Part shown: positions 1-8,842 of the stretch, piece after piece
How positions within the stretch are numbered: position 1 is the first letter of the stretch
Layout: each line of letters opens with the position of its first letter
Source of the DNA: Persephonella marina EX-H1
GTDB taxonomy: Bacteria; Aquificota; Aquificia; Aquificales; Hydrogenothermaceae
Assembly (NCBI RefSeq): GCF_000021565.1
Contig: NC_012440.1
Coordinates: forward strand, 186,001 to 250,000
Length of the DNA: 64,000 nucleotides
Direction of reading: 5' to 3'
Translations under genes and position numbers: made by a program
Notes under the pieces: generated by a model
Told to the model about the DNA's origin: nothing
Databases searched by the model: none
The model's input: only the letters and a program-made list of their open reading frames with translations

Positions 1-1203
1 TTTGAGCATGAAGAGGATATAACAGAGAAAAGCTCTCCTATAATCATGCTCGCCCACAGAATAATTGAGGATGCATACAAGAAAAACGCATCTGATATAC
101 ATATACAGCCTACAGAGGCAAATACAAGGATAAGAATGAGAATAGATGGAGATCTTGTTGATTATCTGAATCTGCCGAAGTTTGCCCACGAGCCATTAAT
201 AACAAGATACAAGATTATGGCTAATATGAAGATTGATGAGAAAAGGGTTCCACAGGATGCGAGGATAAATTTCGCAAGATTTAATCCGGCTATTGATATT
301 GACCTTAGGGTTTCAACAGTTCCAACAGTTTATGGTGAGGATCTTGTTATGAGACTTTTAGATAAAAGCAGTGTTATACTTGACCTTGATAAACTTGGCT
401 TTTCAGAGAACCATCTGAAGCTTTACAGGGAAACAATCAGGAAACCTTACGGGATAATACTCCATGTTGGACCAACAGGTTCAGGTAAAACAACAACACT
501 TTACTCAGCATTAAAGGAGATAGACACACCTGAGAAAAAGATAATAACAGTTGAAGATCCTGTTGAGTACACACTTGGTGGATCAATCGTCCAGACTAAC
601 ATAAATCCTGCCGCAGGTTACACATTTGCAAAGGCTATTAAATCATTTTTAAGACACGATCCTGATGTTATGCTTGTTGGTGAGATAAGGGATATTGAGA
701 CTGCAAAGATAGCTGTTGAGGCATCACTTACAGGACATCTTGTTTTCTCAACACTCCATACAAATGATGCTGTAAGCACAATAACAAGACTTGAGGAGAT
801 GGGAATAGAGAGTTATCTTCTTGCAGATTCACTGCTTTTAATCTGTGCCCAGAGACTTGTAAAAAAGATATGTAACAGCTGTAAAACAGCCTACATACCA
901 TCTAAAAAAGAAGAGATAGTTATAAAAAATGCAGGTTTTGAGATAAATGATGATTTAAGGCTTTATAAGGGAAGTGGATGTAAGGTGTGCAACTTCACAG
1001 GATACAAAGGAAGAACAGGTATCCACGAGCTTTTAAAGGTAGACTCAGATATTAAGAATATGCTGATAGAGAGAGAATCAACAGAGAAGATAAAAGCTGT
1101 TGCCCTTGAAAAAGGGATGAAAACCCTCCGACAGGATGCGGTAGAAAAAGCCTTAAGGGGAATAACAACAATTGATGAGGTTATAAGAGTTACCTTAGAG
1201 TAG
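1..1203 (+). CDS. Type II secretion / type IV pilus assembly ATPase (GspE/PilB), 5' end outside window
   Basis: The frame is open from base 1, so the N-terminus lies upstream of the window. The visible part is the C-terminal two thirds of a GspE/PilB secretion ATPase. It shows Walker A GPTGSGKTTT (near base 470), an Asp box, Walker B with LVGEIRD, a His box around STLHTND, and two Cys pairs (CNSC near 871, CKVC near 979) that form the zinc-binding tetracysteine of this family. The protein is a cytoplasmic hexameric ATPase that powers pilus extension or type II secretion. Without the N-terminal domain PilB and GspE cannot be separated. The stop at 1201-1203 is three bases from the convergent methyltransferase stop. 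Confidence 0.93.
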   Translation, partial: FEHEEDITEKSSPIIMLAHRIIEDAYKKNASDIHIQPTEANTRIRMRIDGDLVDYLNLPKFAHEPLITRYKIMANMKIDEKRVPQDARINFARFNPAIDIDLRVSTVPTVYGEDLVMRLLDKSSVILDLDKLGFSENHLKLYRETIRKPYGIILHVGPTGSGKTTTLYSALKEIDTPEKKIITVEDPVEYTLGGSIVQTNINPAAGYTFAKAIKSFLRHDPDVMLVGEIRDIETAKIAVEASLTGHLVFSTLHTNDAVSTITRLEEMGIESYLLADSLLLICAQRLVKKICNSCKTAYIPSKKEEIVIKNAGFEINDDLRLYKGSGCKVCNFTGYKGRTGIHELLKVDSDIKNMLIERESTEKIKAVALEKGMKTLRQDAVEKALRGITTIDEVIRVTLE

Positions 1204-1205
1204 GT

Positions 1206-2090
1206 TTATTTGTCTTCCACTTTTTCTAATATATCAAAAAGAGAAGGATTTTTTTGTTGAGTTTTTTTTCTGTATTTCCCTACAAATTCTCCTTTTTCTT
1301 TTCTTTCTTTGAATGTTTTTTTAACTACATGTTTAGATATTTCTTCTTGAGCTTTAGGAATCTCAAACTGATAATTTTCCAATCTTTTTAAAGCATAATC
1401 TGTATATTCTTGAGATATATCTATTCCTAAATAATGATGTCCTAATATTTTAGCTGCTACTAAAGTTGTCCCACTACCACAGTATGGATCTATAACTAAT
1501 TTCCCACGCTCTTCATCAAATATGGAATATATTATTCTTACAGGTAGTGCTATAGGAAACGGTGCAGGGTGAGGATTATTATTTTCAGGCAATAACCTCC
1601 AAATTGATGTTAACAAAGCATGTCTGGATTTAAGTTCTTTACCTATTTTATTATTCCCTATTGGTTTATATAACCAGTAAATTCTCTCTTCTACTTGCCA
1701 AAATCTCCATCCCCTTAAATTAGCTGCTATCATCCTATCCCATATAATTTCCTGTCTTATAATCCATTTTGTTTTTCTTAACCAGTCCATAGGATGAAAC
1801 ATTATGCCTTTTTCCCATCTTATTTTATGATTGTAAAAAAAAGAACCACCCGGTTTTATAATTCTATAAAGCTCGTTTAATACTTTTATTTGAGTTTCTT
1901 GATATACTTCTTCAGGTAGGTTGTCTGTAGCTCCTTTATATGTTATTTTGTCTACTAACCAACCTTTTTTATCTTCTCTCTTATTGTAAGGAGGTGAAGT
2001 AATACCTAAATCTATTGAATTGTCAGGGATTTTTTTTAAAGTTTCTAAAGTGTCTCCACAAATTACTTTATCTATAAACTCACTAACCAT
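1206..2090 (-). CDS. Type II DNA methyltransferase (beta-class, N4-cytosine or N6-adenine)
   Basis: A 294-residue SAM-dependent DNA methyltransferase. The catalytic motif IV, TSPPYN, is at residues 31-36 and the SAM-binding motif I, DPYCGSGTT, lies near the C-terminal third. This order, catalytic before SAM-binding, defines the beta group. SPPY is commonest in N4-cytosine enzymes, though some SPPY enzymes methylate adenine N6. The start overlaps the end of the preceding PD-(D/E)XK-like ORF by 8 nt, so the two form one transcription unit. The pair looks like a restriction-modification system in which this enzyme protects the host sites. The recognition sequence cannot be read from the protein. 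The region is visibly more AT-rich than its neighbours, which suggests transfer. Confidence 0.88.
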   Translation of the reverse strand: MVSEFIDKVICGDTLETLKKIPDNSIDLGITSPPYNKREDKKGWLVDKITYKGATDNLPEEVYQETQIKVLNELYRIIKPGGSFFYNHKIRWEKGIMFHPMDWLRKTKWIIRQEIIWDRMIAANLRGWRFWQVEERIYWLYKPIGNNKIGKELKSRHALLTSIWRLLPENNNPHPAPFPIALPVRIIYSIFDEERGKLVIDPYCGSGTTLVAAKILGHHYLGIDISQEYTDYALKRLENYQFEIPKAQEEISKHVVKKTFKERKEKGEFVGKYRKKTQQKNPSLFDILEKVEDK

Positions 2091-2742
2091 CTTGAGCGTT
2101 CTCCCATAAAAATTTATAAAATTTCTTTACAATATAATTTTCGTATTTCCTGAGTTCCTTTTTTGGAAGGCAGAAAACAAGTTTTAAATTTTTGCAGTTT
2201 ATATAGTCTTCATATGTAAAGGAAGCACTTCTCAAATACTGTCCAGGAATATCACCATCAGGAAAGCGTTTATTAAGTTGATCTTCTAATTTTTTTACAA
2301 ACTTTTCACAACGAAAAGGAAACTCTATAATATATATCAATTTTCCATCAATAAATCCACTTACTAACATATTTATATTTTCATTTAAATCTCTTTCTAA
2401 CCTCTCGTGAGTATAATCAGTAAAGTTACCACCACCGTTTAGTTTTCCTCTCCCTGAGCTTTTTATATTTTTTGGTTTTGCTTCACATCTTATAGGTTTT
2501 CCATAGGCACTTAGTTTATAACCGTTATATCCTATTTTCCCTTTTGTATGCTGATATCCCGCCAATGTTACAGTGAGAAATTCTCTTAAAGTAGATGAGT
2601 TAGAATCGTTCATATAAATTGTAAGCAAATCTGTTAGAATAGCAATTAGGTTGTTTTTAGAACAGTCCAATAAATATGAGTTTAACTCTTTGTGAGTTTT
2701 GGTTGCATATATTCTTATTATTTCAGCTAATTCTCTGTTCAT
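2083..2742 (-). CDS. Probable type II restriction endonuclease partner of the adjacent methyltransferase
   Basis: I do not recognise a named family with certainty. The 219-residue protein has an E87-A-K89 motif in a beta-strand context following GYNGYK, matching the E-x-K half of a PD-(D/E)XK nuclease core, with a conserved-looking Arg/Gly-rich segment after it. It precedes and overlaps the methyltransferase gene by 8 nt on the same strand, the standard arrangement of a type II endonuclease and its methylase. A GGAG ribosome-binding site sits 3 nt before the ATG. The inferred role is cleavage of unmethylated target DNA. A methylation-associated protein of another kind remains possible. Confidence 0.62.
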   Translation of the reverse strand: MNRELAEIIRIYATKTHKELNSYLLDCSKNNLIAILTDLLTIYMNDSNSSTLREFLTVTLAGYQHTKGKIGYNGYKLSAYGKPIRCEAKPKNIKSSGRGKLNGGGNFTDYTHERLERDLNENINMLVSGFIDGKLIYIIEFPFRCEKFVKKLEDQLNKRFPDGDIPGQYLRSASFTYEDYINCKNLKLVFCLPKKELRKYENYIVKKFYKFLWENAQDG

Positions 2743-2786
2743 AGCTCCAACCGATATTACAGTTATATCATAACATTGTATTAGAA

Positions 2787-3899
2787 TTATACATTAAATC
2801 TGAAATGTATCACATCTCCATCCTGGACTATGTAGTCCTTACCTTCTATTCTTAGAAGTCCCTGTTCTTTTGCTTTCTGTAAGGAACCTGCCTTTATAAG
2901 ATCCTCATAGTTTATAACCTCGGCAGCTATAAAACCTCTTTCAAAGTCTGAGTGTATCTCACCTGCTGCCTGTGGTGCTTTTGTTCCTCTCTTTATAGTC
3001 CATGCTCTTGCTTCCTTCTCTCCTGCTGTAAAGTATGTGATAAGATCAAGAAGTCTGAATCCTGTTCTTATCATCTTATTTAATCCCGGTTCTGACAGAC
3101 CGTAAGCCTCAAGGAGTTCTCCCCTTTCTTCCTTAGGTATCTCTATAAGCTCCTGTTCAACCTTACCACACAGGACAACAACAGGAGCGTTCTCTTTTTC
3201 AGCTTTTTCTTTTATAGCCTTAACATACTCGTTATCTTCACCTTCTGGAAGATATTCCTCATCTATGTTTGCAACATACATAACAGGCTTTAATGTTAGT
3301 GGAAATATAGTTTTTCTCATATAATCTATCTCTTCTTCCTCAAACTGATCTGTAAATGATCTTAAAGGCTTCAGATCCTCAAGTATCTTTTTTGCCTTTT
3401 CTAACACCTGAACCTCAAATTTAGCCTCTTTGTTACCTGTTTTTGCAGGTTTTATAACCTTATCAAGCCTTTTCTCAACAGTCTGGAGATCTGCAAGAAT
3501 AAGCTCAGTTTCTATGATCTCAGCATCCCTCACAGGATTAACAGATCCTTCAACGTGTACAACATCACTATCCTCAAAACATCTTACAACATGTGCAATA
3601 GCTGAAACATTCCTTATATTTGATAAAAACTGATTTCCAAGACCTTCCCCTTTACTTGCTCCTTTAACAAGTCCTGCTATATCAACAAACTCAATTGTTG
3701 CAGGTACTATTCTCTTGGATCTTTCTATCTGTGCAAGTTTTTCAAGTCTCGCATCTGGAAGATCTACAATCCCTACATTTGGATCTATCGTACAGAATGG
3801 ATAGTTTGCAACTCCGGCTTTTGCAGTCTCTGTTAATGCATTAAATATTGTGGATTTCCCAACATTTGGAAGTCCAACTATACCAACATTTAACTTCAT
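2787..3899 (-). CDS. ychF: Redox-regulated ATPase/GTPase YchF (OLA1 family)
   Basis: A full-length 370-residue YchF. The P-loop GLPNVGKST is at residues 9-17, switch II is DIAGLVKGASKGEGLGN near residue 73, NIDEEYLPEG occupies the G4 region, and the C-terminal TGS domain ends in DYIVQDGDVIHFRFNV as in this family. YchF is a universally conserved P-loop NTPase that associates with ribosomes and is linked to oxidative-stress control. AGGAAAG precedes the ATG. The gene follows the small unknown gene at 3963-4232 on the same strand with a gap of about 60 nt. Confidence 0.95.
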   Translation of the reverse strand: MKLNVGIVGLPNVGKSTIFNALTETAKAGVANYPFCTIDPNVGIVDLPDARLEKLAQIERSKRIVPATIEFVDIAGLVKGASKGEGLGNQFLSNIRNVSAIAHVVRCFEDSDVVHVEGSVNPVRDAEIIETELILADLQTVEKRLDKVIKPAKTGNKEAKFEVQVLEKAKKILEDLKPLRSFTDQFEEEEIDYMRKTIFPLTLKPVMYVANIDEEYLPEGEDNEYVKAIKEKAEKENAPVVVLCGKVEQELIEIPKEERGELLEAYGLSEPGLNKMIRTGFRLLDLITYFTAGEKEARAWTIKRGTKAPQAAGEIHSDFERGFIAAEVINYEDLIKAGSLQKAKEQGLLRIEGKDYIVQDGDVIHFRFNV

Positions 3900-3962
3900 C
3901 TTTCCTCCATTTTTAGAAAATTCTTAAGAAATTTATGGGTTTAAGGAGATTTTTCAACAGAT

Positions 3963-4232
3963 TCATACAGTCTCAACAGTTTCCTCTGGGGAGAATATCT
4001 TTTTCAGTCTGTTCAGTGCATCCTTTTCAGATAGAAAGAGGATGACCTTCCTCTCATCAGGTGTTTCATAAACAACCTTTATATACCTTCTTTTTACAGG
4101 TCTTACCAGAAGATCAAACCTGACTCCCTTATTATATCCGCTAATCCATACTTCCCTTGTCTCATCATGGTAAAAATAGCTGAACCCTTCTTTCTGTGAG
4201 ATCTCGTTTAGATACTCAGGTATCTTTTTCAT
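3963..4232 (-). CDS. Conserved hypothetical small protein (89 aa)
   Basis: Not recognised. I place the start at the internal Met (base 4232) because GAGGTG lies just upstream of it; the frame also has an ATG at 4250 without a good ribosome-binding site. The protein is basic and soluble, with predicted beta strands (FSYFYHDETREVWISGY, RFDLLVRPVKRRYIKVVYE) and no membrane segment. It lies upstream of ychF on the same strand and may be co-transcribed with it. Confidence 0.6.
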   Translation of the reverse strand: MKKIPEYLNEISQKEGFSYFYHDETREVWISGYNKGVRFDLLVRPVKRRYIKVVYETPDERKVILFLSEKDALNRLKKIFSPEETVETV

Positions 4233-4271
4233 CTCCACCTCTCTTTTCATTAAGGAATAGATATTATAGCA

Positions 4272-4370
4272 TTATTCCCTTTTATCAACCTCCTTTTTGA
4301 TCCTCAGATAAACAAATGCAGCCATAGTTAAAACAAAAAACAGAAACATAAGTACAATAATCCCGCTCAT
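4272..4370 (-). CDS. Small single-pass membrane protein (32 aa)
   Basis: A short ORF, ATG at 4370 and TAA at 4272, preceded by GGGAGG 7 nt upstream of the ATG. The product starts MSGIIVLMFLFFVLTM, a single hydrophobic helix of about 20 residues, and ends with the basic-acidic tail RIKKEVDKRE. Its size and layout recall small oxidase-associated or assembly peptides such as CcoS, but there is no decisive motif and no oxidase gene nearby. The ribosome-binding site and clear membrane topology argue that it is real. Confidence 0.5.
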   Translation of the reverse strand: MSGIIVLMFLFFVLTMAAFVYLRIKKEVDKRE

Positions 4371-4430
4371 AAGACAGCCTCCCTAATTCATTTATAATAA
4401 CTTATTACAAAAAGATAAAAGGAGGTAGCT

Positions 4431-5618
4431 TTGAGGAGACTTTTTTCAATAGAGAATCTCACATTTATAGCCATAATACTTGGTATTCTGTCCGGTGTTT
4501 ATCTAAAAGATATCGTTATAAATCTCAAGCTTGTGGGAAATGCATTTTTAAATCTTCTGAAGATGATAACTATACCCCTCATATTTGCCTCTATCTTTGT
4601 GAGCATAGCCTCACTTGCCTCAATAAAGGATATAAAGGATATGGGGATTAAGGCTATAGTTTATTACTTTTCAACAACGGCGCTTGCCGTTTTTACAGGT
4701 ATCGTTGTTGTTAACTTTATAAATTTCAGTCCTGTTGATGGGATGAATCTTTCATCAGATGGTTTTGAACATAAAAAGTTCACAGTTGAAGCACTTATTC
4801 AGAGTTTTATCCCGTCAAATATTTTTCAGAGTCTTGTTGAGGGTAAAGTTCTTCACGTTATAATTTTTTCAATTCTTTTTGCTATTGCTGTCTTGAAACT
4901 CCAACAGAGCAAGAAAGAAGTTATTACGAGATTCTTTGAAGGTGTTAATGACTCTATGCTGACTGTGGCAAAATGGATTATTAATCTTTCCCCTTTAGGT
5001 GTTTTTGCCCTTGTTTCATACATCGTTGCTGATAAAGGCCTTGGGTCTATACTCTCTCTATGGCAGTATGTTCTTGCTGTTGTTGTTGGTCTTCTTATAC
5101 ATGCTGTTTTTAATCTCGGTCTTATAGGATTTTTATTTGGGAAGTTCAATCCCCTCAGTTACTTCACAAAGGTTAAAGAGGCTCTGCTTATCGCCTTCTC
5201 AACATCCTCAAGTTCAGCAACACTTCCTGTTACACTTGAGGTTGCCGAGGAAAGGGCAAAGATAGATAAAAAAACTGCAGGCTTTGTTCTTCCACTTGGA
5301 GCAACCATAAATATGGATGGGACGGCTCTTTATGAAGCTGTTGCTGCAATGTTTATAGCCTCACTTTACGGGATAGAGCTCTCTATAGGAGAGCAGATAA
5401 TTATATTCTTTACAGCTTCACTTGCTGCTGTTGGTGCTGCCGGTATTCCAAGTGCTGGACTTGTTACAATGACACTTGTTTTCACGGCTGTAGGTATTCC
5501 ACTTGAAGGTATTGCGATAATACTTGCTGTTGACAGATTCCTTGATATGCTCAGAACTGCAACAAATGTTTGGGGTGATCTTATAGGGGCAAAAATAATA
5601 AGCAGGTTTGTAAGATAG
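4431..5618 (+). CDS. Sodium/proton:dicarboxylate (DAACS) symporter
   Basis: A 395-residue integral membrane protein with TTG start and GGAGG directly upstream. It carries the family signatures: the serine-rich hairpin STSSSSATLPVTLEV, the GATINMDGTALYEAV motif of TM7, and a hydrophobic second hairpin GAAGIPSAGLV. DAACS transporters bring in glutamate, aspartate or C4-dicarboxylates by cation symport. The exact substrate cannot be told. The next gene (AEC transporter) starts on the base after this stop, so the two are an operon, both for carboxylate-type solutes. Confidence 0.92.
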   Translation: MRRLFSIENLTFIAIILGILSGVYLKDIVINLKLVGNAFLNLLKMITIPLIFASIFVSIASLASIKDIKDMGIKAIVYYFSTTALAVFTGIVVVNFINFSPVDGMNLSSDGFEHKKFTVEALIQSFIPSNIFQSLVEGKVLHVIIFSILFAIAVLKLQQSKKEVITRFFEGVNDSMLTVAKWIINLSPLGVFALVSYIVADKGLGSILSLWQYVLAVVVGLLIHAVFNLGLIGFLFGKFNPLSYFTKVKEALLIAFSTSSSSATLPVTLEVAEERAKIDKKTAGFVLPLGATINMDGTALYEAVAAMFIASLYGIELSIGEQIIIFFTASLAAVGAAGIPSAGLVTMTLVFTAVGIPLEGIAIILAVDRFLDMLRTATNVWGDLIGAKIISRFVR

Positions 5619-6527
5619 ATGCTTGAGAATCTCTTTTCAGTACTGCTTTTTTTTATATCAGGTTATCTCTCAAGGAAGCTTCGGATATTTGATGAGAGAT
5701 CTGCTGATACTCTTATAAAGTTCATAATATACATTGCATTTCCTGCACTTGTTATATACAACGTTTACTATCTTGATATAAAGAGATCATTTATCCTTGT
5801 TATACTTGGCGGATGGCTTGTAATAATCTTTTCAATAGCTGTCTCGTATATTGCAGGGAAGTTAATGAGGTTAAACCGTGTAACACTTGCATCATTTGTT
5901 ATGATGGCATCATTTGGTAACACATCATTCTTAGGTTTTCCTTTCCAGATAGCTCTACTTAGGGAAGAGGGACTTAGATATGCTGTAGTTTTTGATCAGC
6001 TTGCATCATTCCTTCCTGTTTCCCTTATCTCACCTTTTATACTTTCATTTGGACAGTCATCGGAAAAGATAGGCATTGATATAAAAAAGGTTTTAACATT
6101 TCCGCCATTTATAGCCCTTTTAGGTGCTTTTTTGATAAAAAATATCTATATTCCTGAGTTTGTTCTCGGCAGTTTAAAGATGCTCGGTATGACTGTTATA
6201 CCCCTTGCTCTTTTCTCAGTTGGTATAAATCTCAGATTTTCTAAGGTTAGGGGAAGGCTGAAGGATATAATTGCTGTCATATCAATAAAGATGCTTATGA
6301 TACCTGTTTTAACAGTTCTTGTTCTTTATATACTTTCTGTAAATCCTGATACTGAGTGGCTCTCATTTATTATTGAGATATCAATGCCCCCTATGGTTTT
6401 AGCCTCTATACTTGTAATAGGTGCAGGTCTTGACAGGGATCTTGCTGTTTCATCTGTTGGAATTGGTATTATAATTAGTTTTATAACAGTTCCATTGATA
6501 TTTTATATAACCAAAGCTTTCCTTTAA
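5619..6527 (+). CDS. AEC family transporter (auxin efflux carrier / malate permease type)
   Basis: A 302-residue membrane protein of about ten hydrophobic helices, with the AEC-family pattern NTSFLGFPF in the middle and IPLALFSVGINL followed by PPMVLASILVIGAGLD in the C-terminal repeat. Bacterial members move malate, malonate or other organic anions. It follows the DAACS symporter with no gap, and its start relies on translational coupling since no clear separate ribosome-binding site is visible. Substrate is inferred only from family and neighbour. Confidence 0.88.
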   Translation: MLENLFSVLLFFISGYLSRKLRIFDERSADTLIKFIIYIAFPALVIYNVYYLDIKRSFILVILGGWLVIIFSIAVSYIAGKLMRLNRVTLASFVMMASFGNTSFLGFPFQIALLREEGLRYAVVFDQLASFLPVSLISPFILSFGQSSEKIGIDIKKVLTFPPFIALLGAFLIKNIYIPEFVLGSLKMLGMTVIPLALFSVGINLRFSKVRGRLKDIIAVISIKMLMIPVLTVLVLYILSVNPDTEWLSFIIEISMPPMVLASILVIGAGLDRDLAVSSVGIGIIISFITVPLIFYITKAFL

Positions 6528-6528
6528 G

Positions 6529-6843
6529 ATGAGGGAGATAGAGAAGGTTCTTTTTAGAGGAGAGCTTAAAAGGTTAGACGGTCTTATAAGGGACTGTCTG
6601 AATAGAGCTGGGAAGCTTAATTACGGGGATATATTCTCTGAGCATTTCAGTATGATGAAAGGTCTTCAGGAATGTATGAGACCTGAGGAGTACATAAATT
6701 TACTTCGTATAGCTGAGGCATCATTAACAGTAACGCTAAAAAAGGCTTACAGAGAGAGGGATCTGGAAGCTGTTAAGGAGATAAAGGAGATTCTCCAGAT
6801 AGTTAAGGATTTTAATACAGGGGATAGTGATGATATATTTTGA
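6529..6843 (+). CDS. Hypothetical protein (104 aa), operon member
   Basis: Not recognised. It starts one base after the AEC gene stop and overlaps the cysteine desulfurase start, so it is inside a four-gene operon. The protein is soluble, predicted almost wholly alpha-helical, and rich in Arg/Glu/Leu, with no cysteine pair or catalytic motif beyond scattered Cys (DCLNRAG, QECMRPEE). A link to iron-sulfur or sulfur metabolism through its neighbour is possible but not shown. Confidence 0.7.
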   Translation: MREIEKVLFRGELKRLDGLIRDCLNRAGKLNYGDIFSEHFSMMKGLQECMRPEEYINLLRIAEASLTVTLKKAYRERDLEAVKEIKEILQIVKDFNTGDSDDIF

Positions 6844-7960
6844 TAACGCTGCTACAACAAAGGTTTTTCCAGAGGTTTTAGATAAGATAAAGATCTGGTC
6901 ACAGGATTTTTATGCAAACCCTAACTCTATTCATTCAGATGGACAGAGATCAAGGATGGCTGTTGAGGAATCAAGAAGGTATATAGCTTCCTTTCTTGGT
7001 GTTCCTGAGGATGAGATAATTTTTACATCATGTGCAACAGAGAGTAACAACACAATAATAAGAGGTCTTGCTGAGGGTTACCCTGAGAAAGATGAGATAC
7101 TGATCTCACCTATAGAGCATAAATCAGTTCTAAACCCTGTGAGATATCTTTCAAAAAGGGGATATAAGATCAGATTTTTAAAGGTAGACAGTCAGGGGAT
7201 AGTTGATTTAGATGACCTTAACAAAAAGATAACGCCAAAAACGCTTTTTGTTTCCATTATACATGTTAACAATGAGACGGGTGTTGTTCAGGATCTGGAA
7301 AGTATAGGAAAGGTATGTAAGGAAAGAGATGTGTTATTTTTCTCAGATACGGTCCAGTCATTCTGTAAGATTGATATAAATTCAGATTCTGTTGATTTTT
7401 TCTCTGTCTCAGGACATAAGATAAATGCTCCAAAGGGGATCGGCTTTTTCAGAAGAAAAAAAGATATACAGTTAACACCTCTTCTTTTCGGTGGAGGGCA
7501 GGAGTTTGGTTTAAGGTCAGGGACGGAGAATGTTGTTTATATAAAGGCTCTTTCTGAAACGGTAAGGATATGGAATGAAAACAGAGCTTATTTTATAAAA
7601 AAATTAAAAGATCTTAGCGGTAAATTTATTAATGGGCTGAAAACAATAATTCCTGATGTTGAGATAGTGAGTGAAAATGCTGAAAGATCCCCAAATATAA
7701 TTACAGTTATATTCCCGAAGATTGATGCACAGACATTTATAATGGCACTTAATACGGAAGGTATCGCTGTATCCTCAGGTTCTGCCTGTTCCTCAGGCAC
7801 TCCCTCACCTTCCCATGTTTTACTTTCCTATGGTTATTCTGAGGAAAAGGCATTGAGAGCTGTCAGATTTTCCTTTGGTGTTGATAATACTGAGGAAGAG
7901 GTAGATATTCTTTTGGAAAAAATCAAGGATATTTTTGGAAAACTCTCTGTTTTTTACTGA
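6830..7960 (+). CDS. Cysteine desulfurase (NifS/IscS family)
   Basis: A class V PLP aminotransferase-fold enzyme that removes sulfur from cysteine for Fe-S clusters and thiolated cofactors. Seen: N-terminal YFDNAATT, the HxNNETG segment (VNNETGVVQD), the PLP lysine in SVSGHKINAPKG, and the active-site cysteine loop SSGSACSSG near the C-terminus. I choose ATG at 6830 because GGGGA lies 5 nt upstream; a GTG at 6827 is in frame. It overlaps the preceding gene. No iscU or iscR is adjacent. It may supply sulfur to the MoaD-like carrier encoded at 10.0-10.3 kb, which is inference. Confidence 0.93.
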   Translation: MIYFDNAATTKVFPEVLDKIKIWSQDFYANPNSIHSDGQRSRMAVEESRRYIASFLGVPEDEIIFTSCATESNNTIIRGLAEGYPEKDEILISPIEHKSVLNPVRYLSKRGYKIRFLKVDSQGIVDLDDLNKKITPKTLFVSIIHVNNETGVVQDLESIGKVCKERDVLFFSDTVQSFCKIDINSDSVDFFSVSGHKINAPKGIGFFRRKKDIQLTPLLFGGGQEFGLRSGTENVVYIKALSETVRIWNENRAYFIKKLKDLSGKFINGLKTIIPDVEIVSENAERSPNIITVIFPKIDAQTFIMALNTEGIAVSSGSACSSGTPSPSHVLLSYGYSEEKALRAVRFSFGVDNTEEEVDILLEKIKDIFGKLSVFY

Positions 7961-8160
7961 TTTTTTTTGAAAAACTCAATAATCTTTTCTGCCACTTCAT
8001 CTGCTGGTATGTCGTACTCTCCTCTTTCTATCAGTTCTTTTATCTTTCTTATCTTTTCCATACGCAACAGCTTCTCCTCCGTTAAATATGCTTCTAACTT
8101 TTCCAAATCTTCCTCAGATAATTTTTGCTCTAAAAGCTTACGAAGTTTTTTCTCATCCAA
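7954..8160 (-). CDS. flgM: Anti-sigma-28 factor FlgM (short form)
   Basis: A 68-residue helical protein whose C-terminal half, RKIKELIERGEYDIPADEV followed by AEKIIEFF, matches the FlgM signature (I..L...G.Y.V....A.KI). FlgM binds the flagellar sigma factor FliA and holds it until the hook is complete. The start is TTG at 8160 with GAGGAAAG upstream. It is convergent with and overlaps by 7 nt the cysteine desulfurase end, and is divergent from tsaB. No flagellar gene is nearby. The N-terminal half is shorter than in most FlgM proteins. Confidence 0.75.
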   Translation of the reverse strand: MDEKKLRKLLEQKLSEEDLEKLEAYLTEEKLLRMEKIRKIKELIERGEYDIPADEVAEKIIEFFKKNQ

Positions 8161-8224
8161 TGCCCTTTCCTCAGTTATTCATTTTTCGGTATAATCCTTT
8201 TGTTACTTTAAAAAAGGAGAGGTC

Positions 8225-8842
8225 ATGTTTCTTTCAATAGATACTTATTCTGAAAATATGGGAATAGCCCTTATAAATGGACATCATATTGCTGCAAGAC
8301 TTTCTTTATCCAAAACAAAACCATTCTCTGAATTAATTGTCGGAAAGTTGGATGATATTTTCAATGATCTCGGTTTGTCTGCTGATCTTATATCTGGTGT
8401 TGTTGTAAATAAAGGTCCCGGAAGTTATACAGCTTTAAGGGTAGGACTTTCTGTGGCTAAAACTGTATCTTTCTCCCTCTCTGTTCCGATATACGCTTAT
8501 GAGAGTCTTGATGTTATAGCTTACAGGTACAGACTCTATAGAGGTAAGATACTTGTTGCTATAAACGGTGGTCAGAAGGAAGCATTCCTGAGGGAGTATA
8601 TATCAGATGGGAAAGAGACAGAACCTTTAACAGATTACAGTATAGAGAAGATTAGCAGATTGAGGGAAGATATAGAAAAATATAAGGACTATCTGATTAT
8701 TGAGAAAAATCTGGATACTTTCGGGAAAAATGTTATAAAGGATATTGATGATCTTTCTGTTGATGGGTTCTTTTATGCTTTAAAGTATGATCTTAAAGAA
8801 GACCCTCTGTTTTTACAGCCTGTATATCTAAGACCTGTTTGA
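8225..8842 (+). CDS. tsaB: tRNA threonylcarbamoyladenosine biosynthesis protein TsaB
   Basis: A 205-residue ASKHA-fold protein. The start is ATG with AAGGAGAGG upstream. N-terminal FLSIDTYSENMGIAL and the signature VVVNKGPGSYTALRVGLSVAK (read in two halves: KGPGSYTALRVG) identify TsaB, the non-catalytic partner of TsaD and TsaE in making t6A37 of ANN-decoding tRNAs. Length is usual. The 3' end overlaps the convergent ppx gene by 15 nt. A TATAAT at 8190-8195 is a possible -10 box. Confidence 0.9.
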   Translation: MFLSIDTYSENMGIALINGHHIAARLSLSKTKPFSELIVGKLDDIFNDLGLSADLISGVVVNKGPGSYTALRVGLSVAKTVSFSLSVPIYAYESLDVIAYRYRLYRGKILVAINGGQKEAFLREYISDGKETEPLTDYSIEKISRLREDIEKYKDYLIIEKNLDTFGKNVIKDIDDLSVDGFFYALKYDLKEDPLFLQPVYLRPV

